DNA from: Biomphalaria glabrata
Taxonomy: Eukaryota > Mollusca > Gastropoda > Planorbidae
Direction of reading: 5' to 3'
DNA length: 64,000 nt
NCBI RefSeq assembly: GCF_947242115.1
Contig: NC_074711.1
Span: 4,360,501-4,424,500, forward strand
Shown here piece by piece: positions 1 to 28,300 of the stretch. Position numbers and translations under genes: made by a program. Each line of letters opens with the position of its first letter. The first letter of the stretch is position 1. Below the pieces are notes generated by a model, which searched no databases, was not told the DNA's origin, and was given only the letters and a program-made list of their open reading frames with translations.

Positions 1-86
1 TTGCTCCTGTTCAATCATTGGATGATGATGCAGAGGAAGAATTCTGCAATGCTGTTCCTGAATCAACTGCAGCTCTCACAGAATAA
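1..86 (+). CDS. 3' terminal exon of an unidentified gene (partial)
   Basis: Reading from position 3, 27 codons run open from the window edge to a TAA at 84-86, followed at once by a second TAA. The peptide is acidic, with a run DDDAEEE near its start and the end STAALTE. It looks like the disordered C-terminal tail of a longer protein whose body lies left of the window. Candidate poly(A) signals AATAAA occur at 543-548 and 652-657. The gene converges on the PERK gene. I do not recognise the product. The reading frame is short, so the call rests on composition, the double stop and the AT-rich sequence that follows. Confidence 0.45.
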   Translation, partial: APVQSLDDDAEEEFCNAVPESTAALTE

Positions 87-2022
87 TAAAAATGTTAACA
101 ATCTGTTTAATACACCTTTTAAAAAATGCAGTTGACAAATCTTTCAATTGTAGATTTACTATTAACATTGTGATTTTCAATATATTTAGTTATTATTTTT
201 GTAACATAATTGTGGGTTTCATTAATGTTTTGTTTGCTCATGGAAGTCATAAACAGGTTTCAATTTATATTAATTTCATGTCGATTTCTTTTAATGCTAC
301 CATTAGAAATCACAATGTAGACAATTATGCTCAACTATCTAGCCTAAAGGCTGCTTTCTAGGAGTGCATGAACCCCTTGAAGTATCCTTTTTGTTTTGTA
401 CCACAGATAAGATGCAAGTAGACATTACAAACAGGTTTGGTGCTGCACAAGCACCTGTGATCCTTGACAATTCAGAAAGTGTAAAATATAATTAGTGCTT
501 GCAACAAATTTGTTGAACACAGAAAATACAATGATTCCTTCTAATAAATGCAGCTACTGTTGTATGAACAGCATTATCTTTATTGAATTCAACTGATATT
601 TTATTCTAGAACTGTACAAAAAAAGAAAAACACATCCAATTGTTTCTTGTGAATAAATAATAGCTCCAGTAAGATTATTATTTAACACAGAAATAACATG
701 CAAATAAAAAGATACAATGAACATCACAGTCTTCTTTTAGTGCTATTGCAATAAAATAACAATATAGATTTTGTTTATTTAACAAACATAGAGACATTTG
801 TTTGTCTGGTACATTGTTCAGATCAGATAATCTTTACTAAATAAGAAAACTTTAGCCATTATAGCCTATGTTTATGTCAAAGTTGCTTTCAAAGCTTAAG
901 CAAGTGAATTAAAAATTGAATCTTAAATAAATGTTATTTGTTGAAAAAAAGATTTTCTGTTAATAAAAATTAAAAAAAATATATTCTTAAAGCTTTCTTG
1001 ATTTTTTTTTTTTTTTTACAATTAAACTTGGCCATGCATTGACACATTCAAGTACATTCAATTCAAGTACAACATAACATTCTATTCCTTAGTAAAACAT
1101 TAAGGATGTGATTTTAGAAGCCATGTCATTTATATTTATGACTTTTTGGGAAAATTCATTTCTCTATACATTTCAAAGCCAAAGGCGAATATGGAGGAAC
1201 CTTCAAAAGAATATTTTGAGCCATCTTGTACAAGCAATAAATAAAACCAAAAGACTTTCCATTCATTATTTTGTAGAAAAGAAAATGTGATTATTTTGTT
1301 ATTGAGGATCTTCACAAAGTAAAATTGGTCATTATAACATCTACAACAAAAGTCATATATGGCAAACTATTATATATACATATTCACAATGAGCAACTCA
1401 TTACAATTTGTATTCTCATTTGTTAATGCTATCATGGAATAAATCAGCTGATTTAATTAATGCGTCTATTTTGAGCTTCATTACTTTCATACAGACCACT
1501 TATTTGTTTAAATCTCCAATCTAATATTCTACATAAGTTTTTTTTTTTTTTTTTCATTTCAAGTTGTAAAATAAATGAATGCATTAAAAAGCAAGAGAAT
1601 AATCAATATGTGTTTTGAAAATACTACAGCTTGCTGACAACAGTGGTCAACATCTATTCTTACGACAGATTGCATAGAGGTATAATTTCATTCAAGTTAT
1701 AATTCTCTAAGCACATTTATACATACTTTTCCCCCTGAAAGAGCCTCACCTGTCTCTCACCATTTATGCTAATTGGATGAACAATGCTGTACATCAAATA
1801 TGTAAACAAATTACCTAAAACCATGTTTTACTATGCCTCCCCTCTATCTTTCATGCAATGAGATGAGACCCATCTTAAGTTGATTGTAAAGTAGTCAAAG
1901 TTCATATATATGCAAACTGAACCCAAGAGGCAAATAAGCATGAATGTGTTTTGCTAGGAAAATGAACAAATCATATGAAAGAGCTGAAAACATGAACAAT
2001 GGTGTACAAACAGATTGGACAA
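87..2022. other. Convergent intergenic region / 3' UTRs
   Basis: About 1.9 kb of AT-rich DNA lies between the stop of the left-edge gene and the stop of PERK. It should hold both 3' UTRs. I see no further conserved coding exon, only poly(A)/poly(T) runs and several AATAAA-like signals on both strands. Confidence 0.5.
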
Positions 2023-14790
<12,768 letters not shown>

Positions 14791-15343
14791 ATGACTGAGT
14801 AATAAATACCATTGACATTTACTTTCAAAAGCCCAACAGAACCAAATTCAAGTCTCACTGCTCTGTTTACTACACAACCGGAAGCGGAAACCTGAGTCAT
14901 TGTACACGTCTCGAAGACTGCAAATATCGGGAACAACCGATTATCTGACTAAAAACTAGATCAAGATCAACTTTCGTTTCTAACTAGGTTTCTAATTTCT
15001 TGCCAGATTGAACTAAAAATATGATAAATGAGCAAAAAGAAAATTAATTATTTGCACTAATATGAAAAAATATTTTAAAAAATTAATAAACATTTATTTT
15101 TTTTCTTAGATAAACAACGATTAAGATAAAAATAATTTTCATAATATCAAATTTCTAGGAACGACTTTTGCCTTAAGATGTTATACTTAACAAACAATTT
15201 TAAACTGCTAAACTTCAAAATAATGTTTTGTCACATGGATTTGGGAAATGTTGATGTTGCTATTCATTGAGCTGTTAAAATTAAATGATAATAAAATTGT
15301 GCATGCTCATTGCATAATAAGTTAAATAGAAAGTCTGTTTAAA
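14791..15343. promoter_or_regulatory. Divergent PERK / POLR1B intergenic spacer
   Basis: Only 553 bp separate the PERK start codon (minus) from the POLR1B start codon (plus). It must hold both 5' UTRs and at least the core promoters, so a shared bidirectional promoter is likely. I see no convincing TATA box; the part near PERK (14860-14940) is less AT-rich. No specific factor site is claimed. Confidence 0.6.
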
Positions 15344-18300
15344 ATGAAAGCGTATAAGCTCTTAACTTCGCCTGATTATGGCAAACCAAAAGAACACCAA
15401 CATGCGGTAATTTAATAAAGAGTTAAAGTGTAGTAGTAGTAGTACTAGTAGTAGACTTGACTTAAACTTAGATTAGAACACTACTGTCGTACTGTAACTC
15501 AGTCTCAGTCGACTCAGTAAAATTACAAAGTTGAACTTGAAACAATGAATGAAAGTAACCCACTAGAATCTAAATACTAAATAAAAACTGTCGCTTACTC
15601 ACTGACTGACTTAGACTAGATTCTAGATCTAGTTACTTTTGACTGTTGACTTAGTCTTCTGAAAGTTACTCAACATTATAATTATTAAATTCATTTGACA
15701 AGTCAACTTACTCAAATAACTTAGTCTTAGTAAACTTACTCTGTCAGACTTACTCAACTTACTGATTTAATGATTATTCAGTTTAGTATCTAGAATAAGT
15801 TTAAACCATAATGATAATTTAAATATCTATCATAATCTATGTAACACTAGTAACAGTATGTAGTAATAGTTTAATAGTAGTATCATTAAGTATGTTTCAG
15901 ACATTCTTTCACTTGGTTGAATGTCCCGGTTCAAACCCTGCCCGCTCCCATCCCCCCTCGTCCTGCTGGAGGTTTGGACTAGGAAGTAATTTTCTTCAAC
16001 TCTGAAGGAACATCCAAAACATTTTACACTTCAGAAACTGAGTAAGGATGATTGTCATTATGACTATGACTAGACTTTATGACATCCTCTTGCAGAATCG
16101 CCAGGGCAGGGAAGTCAGGACCATTTGGACAACAGTCTGAAGTGCTTGCCACTGCACAGGACTAGACAACCACCATGATCATGATCTAGCTCAGTCTCAG
16201 TGATGCCCAAAATACGGCCCATAGAGCCATAGACTAGTTTAAGTGGTTCCATTCAGCCCGCCGAAATGCCACATCTAAGACAAAGTGTAGAAAATCTTCC
16301 CACCTCCAAAAAAAAAGGCTTAAAAAATGTATTTTTCCCTATGTTATGACCCTCACTTCGAAGTCTTGCATATGAGCTTGAGTTTTAGCAATGGTGCACA
16401 AGCAGGCGCTTCAAGTGCTATGGGCATGATAAGGCCTGAATTGTGCAGATGTGCCGAAAATCCAAATCCATTCAAGTGCCTGGGTTTGCATTTTTGTGTA
16501 AGCTTTTGGTTTAAGCTTTTAAAAATTCTATGTTTCTGATTGAATACAAGTTTTAATATTCAATTGCTTTTAACCCTGAAGACAATAATAATAATGACAA
16601 TTTCTAAAATTAAGGATGAGTGAAGTATTTCACATGGCTATGCAAAACCCATTTGTGACCTGCATATTTTCCATCATCTTATGCAGATAAAGCCATTGTT
16701 TGTGGCAGTCTATTTAAATTTTCTTTCCGTCTTCTGGGCCTGTTTTCAATAAAAGGGTTTTCCTTTGGGTCTCAAATGTGTGTCCCGCAGCCTTTGTGAG
16801 AGCTACCCAACTGTCTCTTTTAGAGACCGTCTGCTTCCAGCTACTCTAAATAATCTAGATCTCTAAAACCTAAAAAGAAATTCTATCTAATTCCTCTCTT
16901 TTCAAAATTAATAAATGTCATATATGTATACCTGCATTATTATCATTATGTTAAAATATTTAATACTATTAGACCAAGTTCTAGTCTTAAACCTAAATTT
17001 TTCTTTAACAGATGCTTCAAGACATAACTAGAGCTCACGTGGAGTCATTCAATTACTTCCTAAATGATGGCTTACAAAAAATGGTTCAGGTACAATAACT
17101 CAGTATTTGTCAGTATAATTTTGTGTAAACATTTGACAAGACCATGTACATACACATTTGACAAGACCATGTACATACACATTTGACAAGACCATGTACA
17201 TGCACATTTGACAAGACCATGCACATACACATTTGACAAGACCTTGTACATACACATTTGACGTACATACACATTTGACATGACCATGTACATACACATT
17301 TGACAAGATCATCTCAGTTTACATTTTAGAACACCTGTTCTCACTTCTCTGATTGGAAAAAGTTATACAGTAAAGAAAAAATAAAGTTAGGCACTGTCTG
17401 TCAATGTGGTTATGACCAAGAAACTTATCAAGTAAAATTGGGTAGAGGGAATAATACCAACTATATTCAGTTCTGACTTATTTAGTCGGATGTAAACCAG
17501 CTATTTATGTTTTCTTTTTATTTGTTGAGGAGTGAAAGGTGGTAAGACTAAGCCTAAAGGCAACATTGGCTTGCAATAATCATAAGCTTAAAAAAGAAAA
17601 TGTGGTTGATAGTTGTTAACATAATATATACATTACAGAAAACCTTATTAAATCAAGGCAAATCATTTAGATGTAGTAAATGTTCTGTGTTTTTATTGGT
17701 ATAGAAATTCAGAATAAATTTGCATGTTCTCTAATTTACACAAACTGCTAATCATGTTGTCAAAATAAAATTTCTGATATTTAGTACAAAAGACAAGATA
17801 AAATATCAGTGATGCCATGAAAAAAAAAGCAAGAATTGCCAAAGTGTCTCAGTAAAATATATATCTATTTACTATATATTTTATAAATAAAATAAAAGCC
17901 TGCTGTCAAACTTACTCTTGTCTTGAGCACCAGTAACAACTCATTAGTTCATAGTCCACCTTTTATTTAGTTTCTTCAATGTCAGCTGATGTTGTTAAGA
18001 TAATATTATTATAATTTACAACCAAGAAAATGGGCTGTCTTTTTTTTTTTTTCTGTCATTACATCTTCAAAATGTAACAAATTGATTGTTTAGGTCACTT
18101 AATTTTATGTTTGACCAGTAAATTGTGGAGTTTACTTTATACATTATATTGTAATTTTGAACTTCTGGTATACTGTACTGTTTCTTTGAAGTTTTAATTT
18201 TGGACTATGGACTATATTGCAAGACATATTTTACTCAATTCTAACTCACCTTACACCTGACAGTTTTAATAAGATTGTAATGTTAATGATTAATTGTATT

Positions 18301-21300
18301 TCTTTTTTGATGACTAAAACTTTTCACATTGACAAACATAATCAAAATATTAACTTGATAATTTAAAAACCTATAAAATTGTGTACATCTAGAATATGGA
18401 GCCACTTGAGTTCTACTTAGGGGAGGACACACAAGCTGCAAACAGACTTCGGTTTTCTTTAAATATTACGGTAAATACCAAAATATCTTTGACTTAGATT
18501 GACATAGTTGTTAAAATAATCTTCAAAAAGATAATTAAGTTAAAACTAGTTAAATAAAAAAGTTTAAACTTCAAGGCAAGCCTTATTAACTAAGTTACAA
18601 CTTAAATTTTTTTTTTTTTGTTCAATGGATGTGAATCTAATTTAAGAAAGTGAATATCTACGCACCTAAAGTCTCTGCTGCCAACAGAATGGCTATCAAC
18701 AATAAAGTTTATCCTGCAGAGGTAAGTCTAATCTCTCAGATTGCTACTGGACATTATAAGTGGGGACAAATTTTAGAACTACAGCATTTAGTAATGTGTG
18801 TGCACAGGCATGCATGCATTATAACTATGTATCTTTACCTGTGTATCTATTTTACACTTATTTCTTTATGTTTGATATTCTTTTGACTTGACAGTGTCGT
18901 GAAAGAGGTACTTCATATATGGGTGATGTGCAGGCTATCATTTCTTATACCTGTAACAATGGTAAATCTGGCAGCTTTGATAAAATTATTGGTCAGATAC
19001 CAATTATGGTAAAAGTAAGTGGATTTTACAGAAAAATAACTTGTTATAACAAAAATAGTTTCAGTTTGTACATTATCTCCCTTTAATCATTTATTTTAGA
19101 CTAAATATAAAGCAGATGATTTTTTTTGTTTTCCTCATTAAGATTCTTTGTTTTTAATGTTCTCAAACTTTTTTTGACTCACTGGTACATTATTTGTTAG
19201 GCTTTAGTTTTGAGGCTAAGACTGTTGATTTCCAAGACAATCAGTGCAATTCAATGTAATGAACTTAATGGACTTTGTTGTACACTTCCAGTCTGATGCC
19301 TGCAACATTGCCAATTTAAAACCTGCAGCGCTAGTTAGAAGAGGAGAGGAGCCCGAGGTAAGCCAGGATTGGTTGATTTTAGTTTTACTCAGTTCAATTG
19401 ATAAGATTCATTTTACTGAATGTTTTGTTGTGTGTTTGCTGATTGAGTATGCCATCTTATGATGATATAATTTAATCTTATAAAATTCAGAAATAAATAT
19501 AGCACAGAACAAATCTAAGAATATAAATCCCAAACGTTTTAATTACTAAATCCAACAATAACAATTTCATCAGTTGGAATCAATTAAGATCACATGAATA
19601 GATTAGTTATAATTATATCAATTAAATGAACTGACTGTTTGGACTGTCTCATATGGTAGGTTACTTACCTTTTTAAAGTGCTTACGATGCCTTGTCTTTG
19701 CTGGATATATCTTTAAAAATTTTGGTCTATTTCTAATCTAACTAGTTCAACCTCACAAGTTCAAGAATAGGTTAAGCCCCTTTTCTCTGGCTGTGTCTTT
19801 GACACTGACATATTGTTTTGAAACCTTATATTGTTTACTGTTGATATTTGCTGTTAAAAATGATTTATGTAATTTATTAGGAAATAGTTGTTGTTTTTTT
19901 TTTACTGCATTGCAAAGAAATGATTTCAACTGATATTTCAGGAGATGGGAGGTTATTTTATTATCAATGGGAATGAGAAAGTTGTGCGTCTCTTGATTCA
20001 ACAGAGAAGAAATTTTGTAAGTTGTAACATTTTTGATGTTGTGAGAGTTTATTGGTAGAATAAAAATTTAACACATTCTATTTTTAATTTGTCTACTGTA
20101 ATAATCTTTGTATTATATTTTAAATTCATCTGCTGTTAGAGTCTGTGTATGTTAACACGCTATACTTTTAGAATCTTTGTATATTAACTCATGCTCTAGA
20201 GTTTTCTCTCTTGTCTTGGTGTCAGCCTTTGTGCCTAACAAGATCATCTTGGAAAAAAAGAGGACCAGAATATACAGAGTATGGTGTGTCAATACGATGT
20301 GTCAGAGAAGATCAAATTTCTAATGTAAGCATTTTACTAATTTTTTGAGCTGACAAAATATATCTACAAAGAGAGTTCTGAAATGCTTATAGTAATCAAT
20401 AATTAGGCCTGTCTTCAAGTCTAATGATAAGGAGGAGAGCAGTATTTCATGTGGCTTTGCAGTCCTAGCTGTGATCTACATGTTTTGCCACATCCAGCGC
20501 GCAGACATAACTGTTGTCTTTTGTTGGTTGGTTTAGGTTCTCTTTCTGCCCTCTACATCTTTCCTTGGCTGTAGATTTCTTTTTGGTCACAAGGGTATAT
20601 CCTGCGGCCTTTCTCCAGCTGACAGGTGCGCTCTTCTATGTCATTTAAAGCAAGCTGGTTTTTAAACCGGGGAGGTTGGGGGGGGACTCCTCTGTTGCGC
20701 TGACCACCTTTCAGCTCACCAAAAAAGCAATGCCTTTAACATAAGGTTATGCCCATACAAGATATTTGCCTTTCCCAGCATAGCTGTTGAACTATAAACA
20801 ATTAATATATTAATAAATAAACCTTTGTTTTGATGGATGAAAATCACTTTGTTAATGTTTAAATATAACTAACAGAAGATTGAGAAGTACAAGGTATTTT
20901 GTTTTTGTACTTGTTATATCAAACATCAAAAACAACAAACAAACTAAACCACTCCTTTATAGTCTGATATTATGAGATATTTTTTTCATTTATAAAATTT
21001 ATTTTGATGTTTTCTGCGATTTAGACACTTACCCTTCACTATCTGAACAATGGAACAGCCAAATTGTCCTTTGGTGTCATGAAAGAAGTTTTCTTTGTTC
21101 CTGTCGTTTTAGTGCTGAAGGTAAGATAGCAATATTTTCTGATTTTCTCAATTGGTACTGACAAGTTTGTTTTTCCTTGAAATGATTCCAGCCAAAATAT
21201 AATGTTCAGGATTAATTCTAATAGAAAACCAAAGCTGGAAGGAAATGTTTAAACATTTTTGTTTGTTATGCTCAGTGCTTTAAATATTGTAAAAAAAATA

Positions 21301-22249
21301 ATAATTTTAACAATGTAATATTATTTGTATGAAAAAAAGGGGAATTTTTGTTGATATACATTTTACTTTATTATATTGTACTGTATATTATTTAGTAGGG
21401 TATTGTCACCCATGCTGTAAGAGCACTGACCCTTGTGTTCTGTTTCTGAAGGTGATCAGTAAACCAGTGACTGGTGTTTGTAGTTGCTGTAAACATGAAA
21501 GAATTCTTGTCTTTTTTTTCAAAGCCAAAGTAACAACTCTGCAGGAACCTAAACAGTAAACAATTTCATAAATCTGTTGCCAGTCAGATTAAAAATTTGA
21601 AATTAGAAGCTAAGTTGTAATTTTATCTATTCCAGGGTTTGTTAGATGTCTCGGAAAAATTTATTGCCGATGAGTTAATCAGAGGAAGAGAAGAGGATAC
21701 ATTCTATAAAGGGTACTTTCAGTTTCAAACTTGATTTCTCCTACAGCCACATAAAAAAAAAGACATGATTGTTTTATATTTTATTTTATATGTTGTTTTT
21801 TACATTTTTGTGTCAGCAATGCGCAGCATAAAAACTAGCTGATTTGAATGTTGAAAAAAAAAATGTTATTCATTGTCATTCCCCATTTACTAGTGTGAAT
21901 GTTGCTTCACTAGTTTCAAAAGATCATCTGCAATAATCAGTCAAATGTGTAATCTGTTTTTATACCTTATAATAACAGTACTGAAGTGAGCGTAATGAAA
22001 GAATTGAATGGATTTTGAATTTTGTTGAATTAATGCTAACCACTTATAAAACTCTAAGAAGCTCTGTTTAGACCATTTACTTGACAAATAAAACATTAAA
22101 CTAGTAACATACATAGAAACAGATTACCTTTAGATCCTCTACCCTATGGATCACATGGTCTGAAAGAGGCACTATTGGCCAGAAATATAATACAGTGTTC
22201 GTATGTGCTCGCTTGCCTTCTATATTTGGTTTAAAATTGAGAAGCTTTA

Positions 22250-22325
<76 letters not shown>

Positions 22326-25300
22326 TTGGTTGTATTTTATAACATAAAACTTTGTATTTCAGCTGCGTGACTTTTATGTTGAGACAAATCATGTCTGAGG
22401 GTCTGAACTCAAGGTCGTCTGTTCTCAGTTTCATTGGTCAGAGATTCCGAGTCAAACTTCAGCTACCTGACTGGTACACTGATGAGGAGGTTGGAAAGTA
22501 TTTGCTCAAGAACAGCCTTTTAATTCATCTGGACAACAACACAGACAAATTTAATCTGCTAGTGTAGGTTCATTCATGTTCAACCTCTATAGTCAGTCTT
22601 GACTCAATATTCATCATGATACAAACCATTTTAATTTCATTCATTTCGTATTTAAAGTTTTGTTACATTTTTTTACTCTAATGTACAATCTACTATACAC
22701 AATTTTTTGGTTAGAAAACACCTACCTTCAGTTTGTATGACTGTTGGGGCACCACACAAGATCTGTCTTTCTCCATTCCTATCTTTTGCTTGCTTGGATA
22801 GAACCTCTTTCAATGGCAGGCCAATCCATTATTTTATATTGTCGTCCCATCGCATTTTCTGTCTGCCTCTTCTTCTTTTCCTGGTACTTTTACCTAAAGG
22901 AAGGTTTTTGTGAGCCCCGAAGACCTTGTAATATGGCCTTAGAGTTTTAGTTTGCGTTTTTTTTTTACAATAGATAGCAGGTCCTTGTGGGGTCCATTCT
23001 CTAATCTCTGGTTTGTGATTCGGACTTTAAATGTGATACCTAGGATCCTTCTGTAGCATCTCAATTCCTTTGTTAGGATCACATCCACTCTAGCCTGGCA
23101 GAAGAAGAAGAAGGTTAGAAAACAATTGTTAATGTTCAATTAAAATTAGATTGTTTTTTGTTGGATTGGAGTTGGTCTGACAGTATTAGATCAAATCAAA
23201 TTGGAAATGGATTGGATCAGATCTGATGGTCATTGAAAAAAATTTGACCAGTATGTGAATTGAACCCACAACATCTGCAATGTTAGCATGACACTCTTTC
23301 AACTTCACTGCCAGTTTAGGTATTTTCCACCCACGCACCCATCCTTTTCCCCTGAAGATTGTGTAAGCTAATAGAGAGAATTAAAAGATTGTAGGCAATT
23401 AAAAAATTATAATTTCAATGGGAATATAATAACCAAAGTTATTGGTTTACAAAGTAAAATCATTTTGATGGGAAAATATATTTGTTCTATTGATAGCTAC
23501 ATGACCCAGAAACTGTTTGCCTTTGTTCATGGGGAGTGTGCTGCTGAGAATCCTGACAACCCAATGTTCCAGGAGTTGTTGGTCCCTGGTCACTTGATGC
23601 AGATGGTCCTCAAGGTAATGGATAAACTTTTTTTTTTTAAGCATGCTTGTAAAATTGTGAAATAAATTGGTTCCTTTAGGCTAATAGTCTCTTTGAAATT
23701 ATTTAGCTAAGTCTGATAGCTTCTGTCTTTTCTATGGGAGTTGTTTATTAATGTGCCAACTATTTCATACCATATTGGCAAGCATTTTGATTATATCATA
23801 CAATTTATTTAGAAAAATCTGATTTGAGTTTCTTGTACCTTAATAAAAAACCTTGACTTTACATTAATGTATTTTGTGTTACTAAAATTGTTTTATTAAC
23901 ACTAGATGATTTTTCTCATTATTCTATTGTCATTATTTCATATTTTAAAAAATTCAGGAAAAGCTCGAAGCGTATCTCTTAGGTATGAAAGTTTCAATGC
24001 AGAAAGCCATTAAAAAAAAGGGCAGTGCATTTCAAGTGACTCCAGGTTAGTTAATTCTTAACAATGAATGTATTTCTATATAGAAAGGACTTTGGACAAA
24101 TATTATATATAAAAAACAATTATTGTTGGTAAAGCATAGCTGTTTAGTTGTTCTCCCATAAACTAATGTGTCTTTTAGTGATCTTGAAATGGGTGAATGT
24201 TCAACAGGGCCAGACTGATCAGTATTTTTTGTGTGTGTGCATGTGTTGATAAGCAAGATTTGTGAGAGTGTCTGGTTGTTTATATATTGATGATTAATGT
24301 GTTAAGAGCACGTAGGCCTAAAATCTATACAAACACCTGCAGTTAGTAACAGAGTTTGTAGCTATGAGTTGCTGTCATTTAACAGTAACAGTTGTTGTTA
24401 ATTATTTCTCGATTGTCTTCTTCTGCTTTCTCATTTCCATGTTGGAAGATTCAGATAACTAGTCCATTATCTGAGATGAGCTGTGCACTGGTTTCTAGAC
24501 CGTGCAGCTATCCATATAGCTTTTCTTCTTTAAGTGTGTTTTGGTGACAGTATCTTGTTTGGGCATCTCTTGATAAAATATCCAGCTTTAGAACATTCTC
24601 TGGTGACACTTGACTAGGGCTTTTTTCGTTAGTCATAATTTTCAGGTTCTGGAACATGTATGATTTCTTATTCTGTTTTGTGAGGTGGAAAATTATTTGT
24701 TGATTACTTGTAATATACTTCCAGCTGTCTGATTTAAAAACTTACACATGACAGAGTTATTTCATCATTTTGTATAGTTTTAGATGTCTAGATGTCATTT
24801 TAATTTGTATGCAAGTCTTCTCATTTGTATATATATTCAAATTGAGAAATAATCAGTTTCCCTCAATTTTCCGTCATAAGGGATGTAATTTTATGTTTGT
24901 CCATATTATCTCCCTTTCAGCTGATGTGAGAGAGGCTTCCAAGGCAGTGTCTACGATCACAAGAGCGTTGGAATATCTCCTATCCACAGGGAATCTAATT
25001 TCACCAACAGGTTTAGGCCTTATGCAGGTAAATGTCACTCTGAATTTAGTTTTCTGCAGATTATTAATATAGATTTAGTGTTCCTCTGAATATCCCAGAT
25101 CTTACAGTATTTAGTGGGCAGTGTAATTGTTATAGCTGGAGCAAAGTATGTGAATGTAGGATGGTGCTATTGCGTGTTGAATGGAAATAATGTCAGAGCA
25201 GACCAGAAAAATGTATTGGCATGGAAAATATTATTAATATTGTGCATTCTGAATGAGACGATAAAAGTACTTATACAAACTATGAGTTTGCAGTTGTGTG

Positions 25301-28300
25301 TTGATTTACTACTTGAGAGGCTCATGTCTTAACAGTAATGTTAGGGTTTCTTTTTTTTTTTTTTTTTTTTTCTGATGGGCAGTGTAATCAATTATTCCAC
25401 TTTGATATATCTGCTTTAAATTTGCAAGATATGATTTTAGTTTTTTAATACATTGCTTTTGTTTGTCAGGCAAGAGGCTTAGCAGTTTTAGCAGATAAAC
25501 TGAATGTATTTTAATACATTGCTTTTGTTTGTCAGGCAAGAGGCTTAGCAGTTTTAGCAGATAAACTGAATGTATTTCGGTATGCATCACATTTTCGAGC
25601 TGTGCATAGAGGATCTTTCTTTACCGAAATGAGAACAACAACAGTCCGAAAATTACTTCCAGAAGCATGGGGTACATCATTTTTTAAGTTTCTATTTAAA
25701 AATCTACCCACAAGTCTAGCATAGCAGGGATTAGTTTTAAATTCATTTTGAAATATTGTAATTTTAACATGTTTTTCAGGATTTTTGTGTCCTGTTCATA
25801 CCCCTGATGGATCCCCTTGTGGTTTGCTGAATCACATGACTGCCACTTGCAAGGTATATCTTGCAAATATTTGGATACTATCATAATTGCAACCAATACA
25901 CACAGTAATTGTCGAAGATAAAACTGATTCATACAAAAGTTAGGGATTATATAAATAGATAGTAGATTTTTATTGTAGGATAATATTTAGGTCAAATTTA
26001 TATAATTAAAGTTAGAACTAGAATGACTCTGTGCTATCGTGGTATATAGCATTAATATATATTTGCTCTATGCTAGTGGCTCTGAACAACTGAGGTAATG
26101 TCTAAGAAGAGTTACTTTCCATGCTAGTCTATTTAATATATATATATATATGTGTGTGTGTGTATTTCTTCCCCTCAGGTTGTTAACATTGAAGTTGTAT
26201 GTGAAAAGTTTCAACTAATTCTCACAGAGCTGGGCATGTCCCCCATTGCCTCCCCTAACCCCTGGCCCGTCTCTGACTGTTACACTGTCCTCCTGGATGG
26301 GAAGATTGTGGGCTACATCAATGCCTGGAATGCTGAAACATTTGCTTCCAGTCTCAGAGTACTGAAGATCAAAGGACAAGTAAGTAAAGAAAGCTTATTT
26401 TTATGTTTGACTTTTAACTCTTTCTCTCCTAACTGACGATACCAACGTTGATTCCACCAGAATGTGGTTATTAATTACGGAGAGAAAGAGTTAAGTAAAA
26501 TTATGATGAATTATTGATTATTTACCATAAGCCTGCAAATCTTTCTCAATTCTGACTTGTATTACCATCTCCTGCATTATTCATGCAATCACTGCTTTCC
26601 ATATTCTAAGGTCTGATCATTTTATACTATCCACCATTCCTATTTTTAAAAAAAAAACACTAGTTAACATTTTCATTTATGCAAATATACATTTTTAATA
26701 TGCATTTGATTATAGAGTTTAGATATGTCAAACTATTTTAGACTAAAGGTTTTTAAAAATGAAATTGCCTGAAAACATTTAATTATTTTGATTTGGAGCG
26801 TATCTTCTAGCCCTGAGTGAGATATGGAACAGTAATTGCCTTCCAAAGTATTAGATGATAGAGAAAAGATAACTCTAACCTTACCTGTTGCAATTGTTGC
26901 TTGAACATTGATATAGCTATTAACTCAATAATCAAATGAGAGTGCCAGTCTACTTGACTCTGTGAAGGAAAAAGACTTAATGTCTAATAATGTTTGTAAT
27001 GGTTCATACTTCGACTTTTTTTTAAATTGGAAGACTTTACTTTGTTAAGATGACAGATTAATTTGCCTTGTTTTCTGCTAGTACTTAACTGTTTCTCTCC
27101 TAATTCACGATACCATCATTGATTTGACCTCATTAAATTTAACTAATGTTCAATTTTGCATGCATTCTGCTTTAATTCTAGACCAAATAAAACATTTTCT
27201 GATAACAAACGGCAAAGCTATTGAAGCTTAATCATAACAGGGGAGTGAAATAGTATTGAACAAAATGAAGAAATCTGTCGAAACGTGGAAAAATAATTGA
27301 GGAGAGAAAGAGTTAAAAATGATTGTTAACCTTTGATTTGTTTTATGATTAAGAGTCAATGTGTTTTTCTGAATTTGACAATGTACTTCTTTTTTTTACA
27401 AACATTTTTTTGAATAATTTTTTTCTATTCTGTTTTGTTTTGTCATGTATAGCTTCCATTTGCTCTTGAAATTTGTCTTGTGAAGAAAACTGAAGTAGCC
27501 AGTCAATACCCAGGCCTGTATCTCTTCACCACCGTTGCTAGGATGATTCGACCGGTACTGAATCTTGCAGCTAATGCCATTGAGATGATTGGTACATTCG
27601 AACAGGTTAATCTTGACATCGCTTTAAATCCAAAAGAGACATTCCCTGGGGTAAGTAAATATCTGGCCTGTCAGAACTTCTTCTTCTTTCTCTTTTTCTT
27701 TCTTTCTTCTTCTTTGTTCTGGCCTGTCAGAACAAAGATATAATGTCTATATACATTGAAATAACAGATTTGCAGATCCCTATACTTATGTAATATTTTC
27801 TCAAACTTTGTTCATGCTTCTGTACAAATTCATTCCCCAATACTCTCCAGAGTTCAGTTCCATATCTTCCTATTTTTACCAAAGTCTGATGTGGCTGTTT
27901 TTCAGTGATAAACTATATACATCTTAGAGCTTGATGCAAAGAAAACCACCTCATAAATCTTTAACTTTCCAGCTCATTTTTATGCTAAGTTATCTCTCGT
28001 TGTCTGAGCACTTGATAGTTATCTTGTTCTACAGGTAACAAGTCATCAAGAGCTGAATGAACAAAGTATGTTGAGTGTCATGGGCTGTATGACTCCATTT
28101 TCTGATTTCAATCAAAGTCCCAGGAATATGTACCAGTGCCAGGTTTGTAGTGAAGAGAGAAAGTACACACAAAAAAATGTTCGGGGGTGAGAAGGGGCGT
28201 GTATTTTAAAAATATTTAAACAACAAAATTGTGTAATATTGCTACGATCTTAAAATATGTAATTTTATAATATTGCTACGATCATAAAATATGTAATTTT

